A stretch of 64,000 nucleotides of DNA from Ascarosepion bandense. Lineage: Eukaryota; Mollusca; Cephalopoda; Sepiida; Sepiidae. The notes beneath the pieces were generated by a model, which was not told the origin of the DNA, ran no database searches, and worked only from the letters and a program-made list of their open reading frames with translations. Shown here in pieces: positions 47,101 through 58,569 of the stretch (position 1 is its first letter; each line of letters begins with the position of its first letter). The position numbers and the translations under genes were made by a program. The stretch lies in the NCBI GenBank assembly GCA_037127315.1, contig JBBBDQ010000224.1, positions 7,298,501 to 7,362,500 on the forward strand, given 5' to 3'.

Positions 47101-47167
47101 TAATATCCACGTCTGTCATTTCTATTTAAAGTGAATATTAATAGCTGAAAACCAATAATTGTCCATA
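44113..47167. other. Long unassigned region
   Basis: About 3 kb without a recognised element apart from GA-rich sequence at 44278-44320. Open frames at 45039-45269 and 46235-46420 (minus) show no domain I know. Somewhat less AT-rich patches occur near 44880-45250 and 46010-46260. Confidence 0.45.
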
Positions 47168-47533
47168 ATTCTGAGATGCTGCGGTGTTTTCATTATTTAC
47201 ATTGTTCGAACTGTTGTCCTCATCTTTATTGCAATGTTCACGATGGAATTTCAAAACGATATATTGTTTCTGTTCTCTAAGCCATGCCACTTGCGGATAT
47301 CTTAGTTATCTCCCATTAACTCAACTCTTTAAGTTATTTGTTCACCACTGCTGTAGCCGGCTATTGAACTCACAAATTTTTGAGTCAAATCACTGGATCT
47401 AACCAACGCTTTCATCCAGTTTAATTTGATATTCCAATCATCTGAAGAAAGCTGGAGCGTACAGAGGCCAAAACATCGCGAATAAAGCAATAAAGATGAG
47501 GACAGCAGTCTGAAAAATGTAGATAATGTAAAA
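47168..47533. repeat. Foldback element B, relative of element A
   Basis: The left arm TTACATTGTTCGAACTGTTG (47197-47216) pairs with the right arm around 47500-47525. The core (GGATATCTTAGTTATCTCCC..., 47294-47313) is close to the core of element A at 8698. On the minus strand the core has GTGAGTTCAATAGCCGGC, a B-box-like string, with GTTGGTTAGATCCAGTG before it; a tRNA-derived SINE may sit between the arms. The right arm motif CTGAAGAAAGCTGG...CCAAAACATCG is a decayed version of the hammerhead-like sequence. Confidence 0.7.
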
Positions 47534-48184
47534 CCAACATGTTTATCATCTTCTTCAGAACAGAAAAAGTGATAATATTCACTGCAATAGACATAGATCC
47601 TGAGAAATTAATAACATCGACACGTGGTTGAACGTATTCAAAGATTAATCGAACGGATTGTCTTAGAGGGAAGATACGTAAGAAAATACATAGAAAATAG
47701 GGATGAAAAAATTAATCAGCTACATTAAACAACAATAATGTTTTAAATAATTCGTGAGTAATATATCTAGGATTCATTGGTAATTATTTGGTATACGGCG
47801 TGGCTCAAGATTAAACATATTTACTTATCTGTAAGTCTCACTTCATCTTCCACTTTTTACATAAATACGATGTTTCTATGAGTGTATTAATCTTTATCAC
47901 TTAGTTCTATGTGATTTCTAAGAGATACACCTGTTAAAGTTTACACCCCTGTTAATTTTCAAACAGCAAATTTCATGCCAATCGGCCCTGATCGAGGAGA
48001 CTCACAAAAGAAAAAAGCTTCCTGGAAGCGACACTAATTTGAGAGAGAGAAAGAGAGAAAGAGATCATTTAACTCCCAAATTCTATTTTCAATGTGATGT
48101 ACATTTATGTTTTTTCTGGATGTACATCTGTCACGGGAACCCCATCTATATTTCTCTAATTGATCGCCACTTCTTTAAACTAAA

Positions 48185-48225
<41 letters not shown>

Positions 48226-48656
48226 CTGAATAATTGTCAGCATAATCAAATATGGATTTTTCAAAATATTTTGATAACGTCATTGTTTTGGAAAATCGCA
48301 TGACTTCTGGGTTTCTTAATGTCATTCACATTAACCCGTTGTTTTAACCAATCAATGTTATCGGGACTGTCTTCTCAGTTAGAGGGTTCCACCTTTTATA
48401 TTCGAAACCAGTGATTCTTTACCTAAACAAGACTATAGAATATAACGCTCGAAACATTGTGGGAGGGTGAACAATAAGAATTTGGCTAAAAAGTGAAATT
48501 GATGGTATGATAAAGACATTTCCCAAACTTACGGAAAAGAATCTGATGATTCGTCAAATTTTAAAAAGTAAGCCATACAAATTTACAATATCTTTTCGAA
48601 TATAGATAGAATACAAATCTAGATGAGATTATTCGAAATTTATTGTTTTATATATA
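47534..48656. other. Unassigned sequence with microsatellites
   Basis: Contains a (GA)n run near 48039-48063 and (TA)n at 48186-48220. No coding feature recognised. Confidence 0.5.
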
Positions 48657-48875
48657 TGTTGTAATTCTAAAAGATTACTGCGTGAAGAATGAGCAAAACA
48701 GAGGTTGGAAATAATAGAATATCATCAAATACAAGACTCGAATGCTGCGTGAAGTAGATATACTGCTAGTAAATTACTAGTCGGTATAATCAATCTACTC
48801 TACTCTCCATTAGTGTCCACGTATTTAAGAGAATAGGAACATACAATAACTGCATATTAGTAGGTATACAACACC
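48657..48875 (-). repeat. Gypsy 3' LTR
   Basis: 219 bp matching 52103-52306. Shared blocks include TAATTCT...AAG...TGCTGCG/TTACTGCG, AATCTACTCTACTCT, CGTATTTAAGAG and AGGTATACAACA. It is divergent from its partner, in line with an old insertion. Confidence 0.85.
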
Positions 48876-49224
48876 ACCAGCATTTTGAGTGGCCTATTCG
48901 AGAGTCAATATTTTCTTTTTAGGGCCGATGTCAATCCTTTCAGTATCCTTTGTCTTTTTCTTACTACTCCTTTTTCGGGCTTCTCTTTCAGAAGCCATTT
49001 GCAAGATCGGCACGTCAAACGTATCAAAGAAATCCGTTATAGGTTCCAACTCATCTAAAGATGCCTCTTTATATTTAGTTGTAGTGCTTTTTGTGTACTA
49101 ATTCTGGTCTCTTAACTAGATATACCATTTTGCCTAGTCTCCAGACAATAGTTCCGACGACTCAATACGTTTCATTGTTTGTTTGTTTTTTATTTATTCT
49201 CATATGCTCATATTTTTCTTATTA

Positions 49225-49730
49225 GAGATGAGTTTATCAAATACTGATCGTATCTTACGCCCTAACATATTCTCTGTTGAATTATGGCTGAAGGCGCGTC
49301 TTAATTAGTAAGTCCATACACCTGAAGAATTTGCATCAGTAGATCTACCGTTGGTCATTTGAATGTATTCACGAAAAGCTCTGCCTGAACGTTGCTTCTA
49401 AGATGGTAAGGGACAATTGTAATGTGATTTAGCACAAAAATCTTGCAAAATCCCTTGAACTCTCTCGACGTAAATTGTGTGCCATTATCAGAAAGAATCG
49501 AACTCCAAACTTCGCGAACAACTCGTGTAAAAACTGAATTACTATTGTATGGATAAACTCTTACATCTGAAAATATCTTGCTACTTCGAAATGGTGTCTA
49601 CGACAATAAGATAGTATGCTCTATTTATTGAACTAGCAAAATCAATATGGAAACGTAACCACGGGCGGTCAGTTTTTGGCTATGGATTAAACCTAACTGG
49701 TGGCGCCTTGGCTGCCAAAACAGAACTTTT
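49225..49730 (-). pseudogene. Gypsy integrase core remnant
   Basis: The minus strand gives KTDRPWLRFHIDFASSINRA then YYLIVVDTISK (catalytic D of the HIDF and VVD blocks), followed by FDSF..WHTIYVERVQGIL (degraded SDNG.QF), HYNCPLPS (cf. PPYHPQSNG), GRAFREYIQ and TENMLGRKIRSVFDKLI. These follow the order of a Gypsy integrase catalytic core. The Zn-binding HHCC part was not located. Confidence 0.78.
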
Positions 49731-49939
49731 GCACGACATTATCAAAGTTTTATATCCAGTAAATATAATTTCTCATAACGCTCTTCATTCTGGATATACT
49801 ATGGTGCCATGCATGGCATTTTTTCAGATCCCTTTTTGTAGTGCTAGATGTACCACCGTCACATATTTAATAAACTTTAAAATCTTTCTTATTTTTGTCT
49901 TTTAATTAATTTTTCGTTTTAAAAATGAATTTGTCATCC

Positions 49940-50460
49940 AGTGCGTTTTTATAACCTACAACGTTACAGATAGTTCTGGCACAGTATTGCGTAAAGTGTT
50001 TTTAATCTCTACCTCTGATTGTAGAGCAGCAATGACAGTGTCTTCGAAGGGTTCATTATTCCTTAAAATCAGTCTGAACAATCCGTTTGCACGACTTAGC
50101 TTACTCCACGGCAAGAACTCAGTTTTAGTGTAATAAGTTAGAAAATTGGTTCTCAATGGTTGCAATCTGCTAACCGTATGAGTCAGCAATACTTATTTTG
50201 ACCCATACATTGCTAACAACGGTATATGATCCGTCTGCAAAATCAATTTTCTCCCGTGAATGAATCTATTGAATTCTTTAAGGGCTAAAACAACCCCTTT
50301 TCAATTATCGAGTAACTTTATTCAGCTGAAATCAGCGTCTGGATACATGTGCAATCGTTTTAATAGAGTCGTCATCGGTTGTATGCATTCTGCAAACTCC
50401 GATACCATGCTCACTCCGAGTTACTTGCTACGAGCTATCAAATAATGTATCTCGTTCACA
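49940..50460 (-). pseudogene. Gypsy RNase H remnant
   Basis: The minus strand contains VLALKEFNRFIHGRKLILQT then DHIPLLAMYGSK, matching the RNase H block AV..F..YL.GR.F...TDH.PL. The open frame 50189-49956 adds SRLQPLRTNF, ANGLFRLI (cf. ADALSR) and NEPFEDTVIAALQSE. Degraded by frameshifts. Confidence 0.8.
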
Positions 50461-50489
50461 AAAAATTATAATAGATTGCTTATCCCAGG

Positions 50490-51260
50490 GAACTTTGTTC
50501 ATAGCTGACATTTTCAGGGGCAGGCATGTCCGTAATAGCACATTTTACGCTGGATGAGGTCTCTTGCCATTCTTGTCAATAATATGTCCCAAGTACTTAA
50601 TTTGGTCCATAAATCATTCAAAACTTTCGTCCCTTCGCTTGAAGTCCTGAATTCTCTTAGACACATTTTTCTTGTGTCTTCTGTGTTTTCACTTCTCAGC
50701 AAATATCATCAAGGTATGCGACTGCAAAGTCAAGATCACTTAGCATTGTATCCATGACTTGTTGAAAAATAGATGGAGCGACGTTTATGCCAAACGGCAA
50801 CCAATAAAAGTTATGTATATTCATGATCAAAAGTTTTAAACATTCGTCTTCGATTTGAATTTGAAGATATGCGTCGCTGAAGTTTATTTTGGAAAAAATC
50901 TTACCTCTGCTAAGCTGCGCAAAAAACTCTTCCGGCCTTGGAAGTGGGTAGTGATAATCATTGAGGGCATCGTTTTGCAGACGAGTATCTCCTTCGATTT
51001 ATATATACTTGCTATGATTGACTTTGGATAAAACACCTATTTTTTCAAGTCTATAAACTTCTTTGTTTATTTGTTTGATAGACGAAAAAGTTGCATTCCT
51101 TTTCTTTTAGAAAACTTATTGTACGCTGTTTTTTAGCTTGAATTTCAATTTTAACTTCTTACATCTTCCAAGCCCTTCAGAAAATATTTCTGGGAATCTA
51201 ATTTTTAATTAATTTTTTAGATCTTCTGTGTCGTTGGTAGAACGTTTTAGCTAAAAGAAG
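50490..51260 (-). pseudogene. Gypsy reverse transcriptase remnant
   Basis: The minus strand reads YHYPLPRPEEFFAQLSRGKI, FSKINFSDAYLQIQIEDECL, WLPFGINVAPSIFQQVMDTM and LDFAVAYLDDI, with YLDDI at 50702-50716. F.K.D..DAY.QI and YLDD are catalytic blocks; the first aspartate of FSKID reads N here. Spacing is right for Ty3/Gypsy RT. The thumb region (EFRTSSEGTKVLNDLWTKLS) follows in the frame 50702-50514. Confidence 0.85.
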
Positions 51261-51269
51261 AAATTAGGC

Positions 51270-51640
51270 AGTTCTATAATTTTAAGTTTTCCATCCAATC
51301 TGTGCCAAAAAGATTATTTGTGTTTTTCATTAAGAATATTTTTACTTTTAATGTTTTTGTTTAAACGTTACATTCGCAATAAATTCGCCTAGGAATTTAA
51401 TTTTCTCAGATGTGACAATACGAGCTATTTTTTAAATATTAATATTGGTATTCTTATTTTTCTCCAAGTATAAACATTTATTATGCTTAAATCAGAACCG
51501 CTGTCTTTCATGGCACACCTTTTTGATGTGTGACACACCGCTTATTTCAGTATTCTTAGCGTCCTGCCGAACGTTTATACATCTCTGACAATCTTCTGCT
51601 AGGTTTTGCAAAGTTAAGTTTTAATCGGAATCATATCGTG
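51270..51640 (-). pseudogene. Gypsy protease region remnant
   Basis: MKDSGSDLSIINVYTW on the minus strand carries the aspartic protease active site as D-S-G (51497-51505), followed by TSEKIKFLGEFIANVTF and NNLFGTDWM, the pattern that leads into RT in this lineage. A cysteine-containing DCQRCINVR segment upstream could be the remains of a nucleocapsid zinc finger. Confidence 0.7.
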
Positions 51641-51929
51641 TTTTGATATTTTATTTTTTTACTTTTGTGTTTCACACCACTGGTTAATAACACGTAATCC
51701 TTGAAAATACGTGTTGCCAAAAAATGCTTTAAATTTCTTTCGTACTTTTTATCTTTCTGTACCAATGTTCCTTGGTGAATTTTTAAGTGAAAACCTTTGT
51801 TCACAAAAGTTGATTTGGTAACTGTTTTTTGTTCGTTCTTGCTAATACTATGTTCGTGAAACGATTAGTTGAGTTCCGGTCCAAAATTTTGTCAAATTTT
51901 TGTCAGTGTTGCAGATATATTCTTAAGGT

Positions 51930-52102
51930 CGTTTCAGAATTTTCGTCACCTAAAATTTTCGTCATCAAAATGATGTTTCATTATTCGACCAAAACTGTAT
52001 TCTTTGACACCGAAATGTTATATTTATGCCAACAGCACAATCTTCGACGCCAAAATGTTGTATTTTTGTCCACGGTACAATGTTCGTTACCAAAGTCGCC
52101 AA
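51930..52102 (-). repeat. Short tandem repeats in the Gypsy leader
   Basis: Directly inside the 5' LTR, the minus strand begins TTGGCGACTTTGG (possible primer-binding region, tRNA not assigned). It then runs through four diverged units of about 40 bp, each with a TTTTGGYGNCGAA-like core and ending AAACA or AACA. Confidence 0.6.
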
Positions 52103-52306
52103 TGCTGTAATTCTCAAAGGTTGCTGCGTAAGTAATCACCAAAACGGCGATTGGGAGTAACAGTATATCAACAAAAGCAAGACTCGCACACTATGTAAAG
52201 TAGATACTTCTAGTCACTATAATCACTCTACTCTATCCTCCAATATTGTCAACGTATTTAAGAGGTTACGAACATATCATAACTGTATATAGATAGGTAT
52301 ACAACA
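52103..52306 (-). repeat. Gypsy 5' LTR
   Basis: 204 bp direct repeat of 48657-48875, TGCTGTA...TACAACA. Transcription would start here on the minus strand. No clear TATA box was assigned. Confidence 0.85.
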
Positions 52307-52317
52307 ATAATTATATA

Positions 52318-52815
52318 TGCGTTTATTTACTGGGCATATATGCAATTGATGTTGGTATGAACAGATAGATACAGTTGATGTTGGTATAAAAAGATAGATA
52401 CATTGAATGTTGGTGTAATCAGATACATTGGATGATAGTGTGAGCATAAATAGATAGATACTCTTTAAAGGAACAGAAAAAAGAGATAAAGCAACAGAGT
52501 TGATATTAACTCATAGATATAGTGAGAAAGAGATTATGTAGGTAAATAAATACTGTTGATGTCCGTTTAGATAGATATATAAAGCTGTTGGTGGTGTAGA
52601 TTGATCGACTAGCAGGCAAATAGATACACACAGTTAATGTTGGTTTAGGTAAAAATAGATACAGTCGATCAAGATAGATAAATACGTCTATGGAGTTGAT
52701 GTGAACAGAAAGATAAGGCTGATATTGATGTGGATAAACAGAGTTTTATGTTGGTAAGAAAAAACACATACAGTTCATATCGGGGTGAACAGATAGATAC
52801 AGTGTATGTTGGTTT
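52318..52815. repeat. GATA/GTTGATGTTGGTGTGAA minisatellite, block 1
   Basis: Degenerate tandem units of about 25-35 bp based on GATAGATACAGTTGATGTTG plus GTRTGAACA. It continues, after inserted elements, at 54126, 58141 and 59710. Confidence 0.85.
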
Positions 52816-52819
52816 GAAC

Positions 52820-54125
52820 TATTGTATTAAATAAGTTTACAAATCTTTCCAAGATTTCTACAGACAACAAATATCGGAATGCAAAAGTCTAAATGTTCGT
52901 CAACATTGACACAAAATTTTCGGAAAAGACAAGTACATTTGCTGTTAGATTTAATTTTGTTTATTATTTTGATAACAGGGCTCAATGACTGATTAAGAAT
53001 AACGCTTATATCTTTGGCCACGAACTGATGCCTGAGTAGCATAGTTTATAACTAGAATGTCGGAAAACAACTTTTTCAAATGAGACATAAATCCCTTATT
53101 CCTTCTAACCATAGAAATTTCACGATTAGTAGCACATGAAACTAAATTTTCAAACTATGAAATGTTATTTTCTTCAGAAAATGTTTAAATTGCAGAAAGT
53201 ACGGAAGCTCCCGTTAATGTCAGTCGTTAATGTCAGTCTCCAACAGTTTTCGAAATAAGAAATCTTCCTGTAAAGTAGAGATTTTATCAAAATATTGTAC
53301 ATATCCCATTAAAAGGGTCTTATTGTCAATAACTATGCTTTCGTTAATTTGAATTAATGTTTTTGAATCACTGTTTTCAATTTTTTAATTAGTACGTCTT
53401 TTATATGACCGGACATTTAATCAATTTTTCTATTAATAAAAATGTTAGTCATAGATAGAGCTTTAATATCAGATGAAGAACCTTGATGCATAACTTCTGA
53501 TATGACGGCTTCTACTGCAGGCACAATTATATTTTCAGCTATCGTATGTGCACTATATCTTCATAGTTTCATTGAAAAAAGATTGATGGCATCTGAGGCA
53601 AAAGGGCCGCTTTGGGTTGGTAGGTTTCTTGGTAAGACCATGTTGTAAGTAATCATTGATATACTGTCGAACTTAAATTAGTAAATAACAAAATGACTAT
53701 TATATTTGTGTCCGATGGTTTGGTAAAAGTACGTCAAACTCAAGCGAACTCCGTACATTTAATCAATCACGAAGCCCGACGATTAGTGGTATAGTAAGAA
53801 GAGTAAAACCTTCAGTGATAAATGAGTCATTATAAATTACTCGATCGAATGTATTAATGCAGCAAGGCAATATCTGATAACACGGTAGCCACTTGTTCTA
53901 GACAGGTTCATGCACGTGTATACTAAAAACATGCACATGCAACTGTTATCTCAAGCATCTATCTCTCACACATGTAACATGCATCAATTACATGACAACA
54001 GGATCAGAGTGATTGTATTTGAGTTGAGAAGAAAAGTTGGTTTCACTTGTGAACACAGTGGCTGATAAAATACTGCATTTTTCACCCACAAATATTTGAG
54101 TTTTGCCCCCGGTCGAGAACCACTG
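52820..54125 (-). pseudogene. hAT transposase remnant (ZBED5/SCAND3-like)
   Basis: The minus strand starts at 54125 with CAGTGGTTCTCGACCGGGGG, a classic hAT-type terminal sequence. After a 450-bp leader the coding remnant reads NDYLQHGLTKKPTNPKRPFC then LRCHQSFFNE (BED-type start), HTIAENIIVPAVEAVISEVM, NRKID.MSGHIKDVLI, ESIVIDNKTLLMGYVQYFDK and LQEDFLF. The ORF 53042-52827 contains VIKIINKIKSNSKCTCLFRK and FCVNVDEHLDF, equivalent to the VVNFIK....R.F..LC..MD blocks. The C-terminal half with the hAT dimerisation domain is missing, and the other end was not found. In hosts, related genes such as ZBED5 were domesticated from such elements; this copy is broken. Confidence 0.8.
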
Positions 54126-54528
54126 GTGTAGATAATGAGATAGATACAGTTGCTGTTAATGTAGATAAATTTAATGTAGCTTGCTAGCTTGCAGTTGATG
54201 TTAATGAAACAGGCAGATAGATAGTGTTGATGTGAACAGATCGATACAGTTGATATTAATGTGGATGAATAGATTAATAGATAGCTAGATAGTTGAACTT
54301 GTTATGGATGAATAAATAGATACATTTGATATTGGTGTAAATTGATCAAGAAAGGTACATTTAATATTGGTACCGATAGACTGATTCAGTTCATATTTGT
54401 CTGGATAGAAATAGTTTATGTAGGTGTGACTGGATACAATGTATGTTGGTGTGAATAGATAAGATACAGATATACGGTTCACATTTGTGTGAATAAATAG
54501 GTATATACATTTGATTTTGTTGTGAACG

Positions 54529-54579
<51 letters not shown>

Positions 54580-54620
54580 GGATAGATAGATAGATAGAGT
54601 GAGGACATATTGATATATAC
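54126..54620. repeat. GATA-rich minisatellite, block 2
   Basis: Continuation of block 1 on the other side of the hAT remnant, ending with a purer (GATA)n run at about 54530-54598. Confidence 0.88.
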
Positions 54621-54689
54621 TGTTGATATTGTTGTGAATATATATTTTGTTTATTTTTTTTGTTTCATGGTATATCTAACTCAATGTCT

Positions 54690-55150
54690 TATGTATTGCC
54701 GACAAGGTTTTTGCAATACATTGGTATGAATAGAATATGTATTCTTAAAAAATAATTTTGTAAATCAGGTTTCATTGGCATATTTTTGTAAGGAGGTTTT
54801 TTTGGAAAGTCGCATGTATTGCTGGTACGTATTTTTCAAAAATATATTGCTGATAATATTTTTTCTTTCGATTTTCTTAAAAATGTATTGCTGGTAATAT
54901 TTTTCTAACAATCTATTGCTGGTTATAATAATCCGTTCAAATTGTGTTGCTGGTAATATTTTTATTCTGAAATGCCTTGCTGGTGATATATTTTTCCCAA
55001 AACATATTACTGATATTTTTTTTCAGGAATACCTTACTGGTTATATTTATCTTAAAAATACATTGCTAATATTTTTTTTTTCAAAAATATATTGTGGGTA
55101 ATATTTTTTCTTAAAAAATGAATTGCTTATAATATTTTTCTTTCAAAAAA
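54690..55150. repeat. TTGCTGGTAATATTTTTCTT minisatellite
   Basis: About a dozen diverged units of roughly 30-35 bp with the core TTGCTGGTAATATTTTT followed by AAAAATRTA. It lies against the 3' end of the minus-strand LINE beginning near 55160. Confidence 0.85.
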
Positions 55151-55159
55151 TGTTTGTTT

Positions 55160-56640
55160 AATCTAAGTTCCAGTTTCTATAGAATTTGAAAGTATTTGTT
55201 TTCTTCAGATATTCTAGTATTTTGGCAGTAGGTACATTTTTCATGTGCGGGATTTGTGCTTGGTAATAGTTGCTACATATTTTTGACGCTTCTTGCATTC
55301 TATCAGTATATGTTTGACAGTGAGAAATTGTGACAGTAGATACACTGTGGTGTCATATTTGCCTTGTGTGTGTGTGTGCGTGTGTGTGTGTGTGTGTATG
55401 TTTAATTCTTATTCTGTTGAACACTATGTCTTGTCGATGATCAGGCAGTGGTTCTATGTTCTTCTTTCTTATTGTCGGCTGATGTTCTACAGTTTATTGT
55501 TTGTGAAAATGTTCCAAATTGCGTGCCATTTTCTTTTGATATCTTGCACAATTTTGATCTTTTAATCTATATATGGATGTTAATTTTTGTTTATTTTCAT
55601 TTTTGTTGTCTCTTATGGTTGGTAGTTTGTTGGGTTGGAATGGTCTTTGTTGGGTTTAGGAATTGGAGCGATGACAGACTCAAATGACAATTTTGGAAAT
55701 TTGTTTCAACACCATATATCAGTGAAAATCTGAACAAGTATTAAAAGATACTTTTCTGGTAGGTGTTTTAAAAATTTGTAATGAATTTCATCTGAATCGG
55801 TCGCAAAGATTTTACTTTTGTTTAGGTAGACTTTTAGGTTCTATCAAAGTAAAGAGAATATTGTATTCTTTATTTTTTAAGTAAATGCTAGTCTTTCTTG
55901 TTGGATAATGTTTTATAATTTTGAATTTTGGAAGTTAAGTAATTTGTTAAGGAGTTTCTTTGAAATTCAGTTGCTTTTATGGTAGCTATTTCTTTTTTAC
56001 CAATTTAGATTCCTTTCATCTGGTATAGGTTTGGTATATTTTGAAAAATAGGTGAATGGTCACTACCACATTGGTCCTCATGAACTTTCCATTGAAAGTT
56101 TATAAAAATTGATAGGGAGCTTATGGCTAGGTCGATAGCGGATGGTGGTCCGTTACCTTTGTATAGGTTTGTTTGCGTTTAGTTATTACGGATGCATAAA
56201 TCAGATGATTTTAGTAGAGATTCTACACTTTTCCAGTTTGATTGAAGCATCAACAGCGCCGCATTTTGCTGTGGGTATTAAAATCTATCATTAGTAAAAA
56301 GTGAGAGGTTAGTTAGTCAGTTAGCTTTTCTATTTCAGTCTTATTCAATCTGTGTTATGGATGAATATAAATTGAATATAGCGTTATTGTTTGATACCTT
56401 GAAACTTTGACTGCCATGGTTTGTAGATTTTTAACCAATATTGAAATTAATTTTACTTGGTCTGCTCTCTATTTTTGATACATTTATTTTGTGATGTTTC
56501 ATATCCTTTAAAGGAAGATGTTGTCAGTTTGTTTTTACTGTAATCTGTGAAGTGTTGTTTGATTTCCTCATACTTTGGTTTTTAACTCTAGAGTTCCATT
56601 GTATGATGATTGTGTTCCGTTTGTCTTTTTGAGTGGTAGT
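55160..56640 (-). pseudogene. Jockey-superfamily LINE, endonuclease and C-terminal remnants
   Basis: The minus strand from 56613 reads IIIQWNSRVKN (cf. ILQWNCRGLRSN, start of the endonuclease), then SNNNAIFNLYSSI, NWKSVESLLKSSDLCIRNN, YKGNGPPSAIDLAISSLSIF (SAIDL near 56125-56140) and EDQCGSDHSPIF with SDH at 56057-56065. These are the conserved endonuclease blocks, in order. The RT is almost wholly missing. Near 55290-55340 comes LTVKHILIECKKRQKY, the C-terminal TVKHIL.EC zinc-knuckle-like block. Further upstream (to about 57240, minus) a Lys/Asn-rich stretch with DYKTLKEIAMINLTHRKQT may be ORF1 remains. An internal deletion has joined the endonuclease and tail. Confidence 0.78.
56044..56613. 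repeat. Direct duplication, copy 1
   Basis: 570 bp almost identical to 60072-60641 (two 1-bp length differences and practically no substitutions seen). It covers exactly the endonuclease part of the LINE. Confidence 0.97.
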
Positions 56641-57607
56641 TATTTTATTTTACTGAGTGAATGTTAAGGATGACTATGTTTTTGGTTTTTGGTTATCCAT
56701 TTACATATATCCTATCGTTTGTTTTCTTTGTTTGTGCACTTGTTCTTCATCAAATATTTGTATGCTCTTGATTATTTGGGTTCTTTACATTTTGCTTCTT
56801 TGTATTATCTTCATGTGGGTTGTCGTCCTGTTTATTTGCTTTTAACTCTGGATTTTGATCTTGTTTTGTATTGAGTCTGATTGGTTTTTGTTTTGTCTGT
56901 TTTCTGTGTGTTAAATTTATCATTGCAATTTCTTTGAGAGTTTTGTAGTCGAGTGGTTGTTGCCACTAAATTTTGTGTTAGATTTACATTGTCGATAGTT
57001 TTGGTTAAGCGATATAGGTGGTTTCTGGGTTAACAATTAGTTTTAATGTCTTTAATATGTTTTCCAGTTCCTGAGTTATCTATATATTTGATTGTTTTGC
57101 GGTGGTTCTGGTGCATCAAAAGTAATGATATAAGTCTTGGTATCTATATTTCTATCATTTTAATGTGTACTTATATCTGTAATGTTCTTTTTATTATGCT
57201 AGAATTATATCTTAATTTTATCCTGTGTACACAGTAAGAGTTCAGTGCTTCTCCCCACGTCTCTGGAAGAATTTTAACATTGTTGTGGGGAGATCCTTAA
57301 CTCGATATCATAAAATTTAGTCATCCTTAGTAGAATTTCAACATCATATTTTGCTTTTACTTCTATCAGTAACATATTATTTCTAGTTTGGATATATCCG
57401 AGATGACAAGACGCATTCTATTACAAAAAAAGACAACTTCATTATTAGTTTGCCTTCTATTGGTTCTAGTGTTATAGATGTAAAAATCTTTTTTCTTTTT
57501 TCTTTTATTGTCTAAATTTCTATCTCTATATCTGGATAGCTTTTTGTTTGTTTGTTTTTTGTGGGGGTTGGTGCTCATACGCTATTTATTATCATTAATC
57601 ATAAGCT
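56641..57607. other. T-rich sequence, possibly LINE ORF1
   Basis: No firm feature. The minus strand is Lys, Asn and Gln-rich and could be ORF1 of the adjacent LINE; no zinc knuckle was seen. Confidence 0.35.
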
Positions 57608-57835
57608 ATGATCTTGGCCAAACTTAGAGCCCCATATGAGGCAGATAATGAGAGAGAAAATGTCATTCGACTCATTCCTAGAGGCCTACATGACTGGTCT
57701 ACTCAAAATGAATGATTTAGCACCTGTTTTATCGGAGATCATTTAACCAAGTATAGTTTTTCCCTAGAGGTTGAAACCACCGTGACAGATCCCTTTATTC
57801 TTAGTCTGGTTGACCGTACAGCCACCGCCTACTAA
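57608..57835 (+). pseudogene. Unrecognised 75-codon frame with one internal TGA
   Basis: ATG at 57608 opens MILAKLRAPYEADNERENVI, then LIPRGLHDWSTQNE, TGA at 57713-57715, then the same frame continues with STCFIGDHLTKYSFSLEVET to TAA at 57833. The composition looks protein-like: balanced and not low-complexity. I do not recognise the family. A fragment of a transposon protein is most likely, and it could equally be a degraded host exon. Confidence 0.35.
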
Positions 57836-58140
57836 GTCAGTTTTGTTGATATAGTAAACATGAGCGCAGTTTGTTTAATCTTGTTAGCCTGGCATAGGTT
57901 TTGTCGTGACCAGCCGGTTGATTGGGTTGAGCCTCTTCAACAGTCCATTTAGCTTAAGTAGGTTCCAAAGTAGTTTGTTGGAGTTTAGGAGTATATGTAT
58001 AGCCCAACTCCTAACACACTCAACCACTATGATCTGAACCTGAAGCATTAATGGTCGCCACTCATAGCAAATAGGTGGCTCATTTGGGTGACTTTTACTC
58101 CTGCAGTCAGTGTATTCTAAAGACTTGCCAACAGAGCAAT
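57836..58140. other. Unassigned sequence
   Basis: Less AT-rich than its surroundings; nothing recognised. Confidence 0.4.
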
Positions 58141-58182
58141 AGTTAACTGGTTGAGGATAGATAGATATAGCTTTTATCAGTG

Positions 58183-58238
<56 letters not shown>

Positions 58239-58459
58239 GTTGATGTTGGTGTGAACAGAGATGTATATAAGAAGATAGAGTTGATGTTGGTGTGAAAAAT
58301 TATAGACACATATATCGATAGATATATAGTTTATGTTAGCGTGAACAGATAAATAAAGTTGATGATGTTGGGAACAGATAGATACCTATATAGAAAGATG
58401 CAGTTGATAGTCATGTAAACAGATATACATATACAGTTCATTTTGGTGAGAACACAAAA

Positions 58460-58509
<50 letters not shown>

Positions 58510-58560
58510 GTTTGTGTGAACAGATAGATATAATGTTGTCTGGATAGTTCATGCTGATTT
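58141..58560. repeat. GATA-rich minisatellite, block 3
   Basis: Contains (GATA)n at 58181-58236 and 58459-58509 and the unit GTTGATGTTGGTGTGAACAG at 58239-58258, the same unit as blocks 1 and 2. Confidence 0.9.
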
Positions 58561-58569
58561 TTAGACCTC

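Larger units (their letters stand above)
48657..52306 (-). mobile_element. Ty3/Gypsy LTR retrotransposon, decayed
   Basis: Minus-strand element of about 3.65 kb with both LTRs and pol domains in Gypsy order (protease, RT, RNase H, integrase). LTRs start TGTTGTA/TGCTGTA and end TACAACA, so the ends are short inverted repeats. Intact relatives are typically around 5 kb, so internal deletions are likely, mainly in gag. Many frameshifts and stops are present. A 5-bp target duplication is not clear: ATATA on the left against ATAAT on the right. It sits next to the GATA-rich minisatellite. Confidence 0.88.

Noticed and set aside
54285..54608. YLSIYLSI-type frames over GATA arrays (also at 57884-58309, 58331-58571 and 59686-59958)
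   Set aside because: Direct translation of (GATA)n microsatellites.
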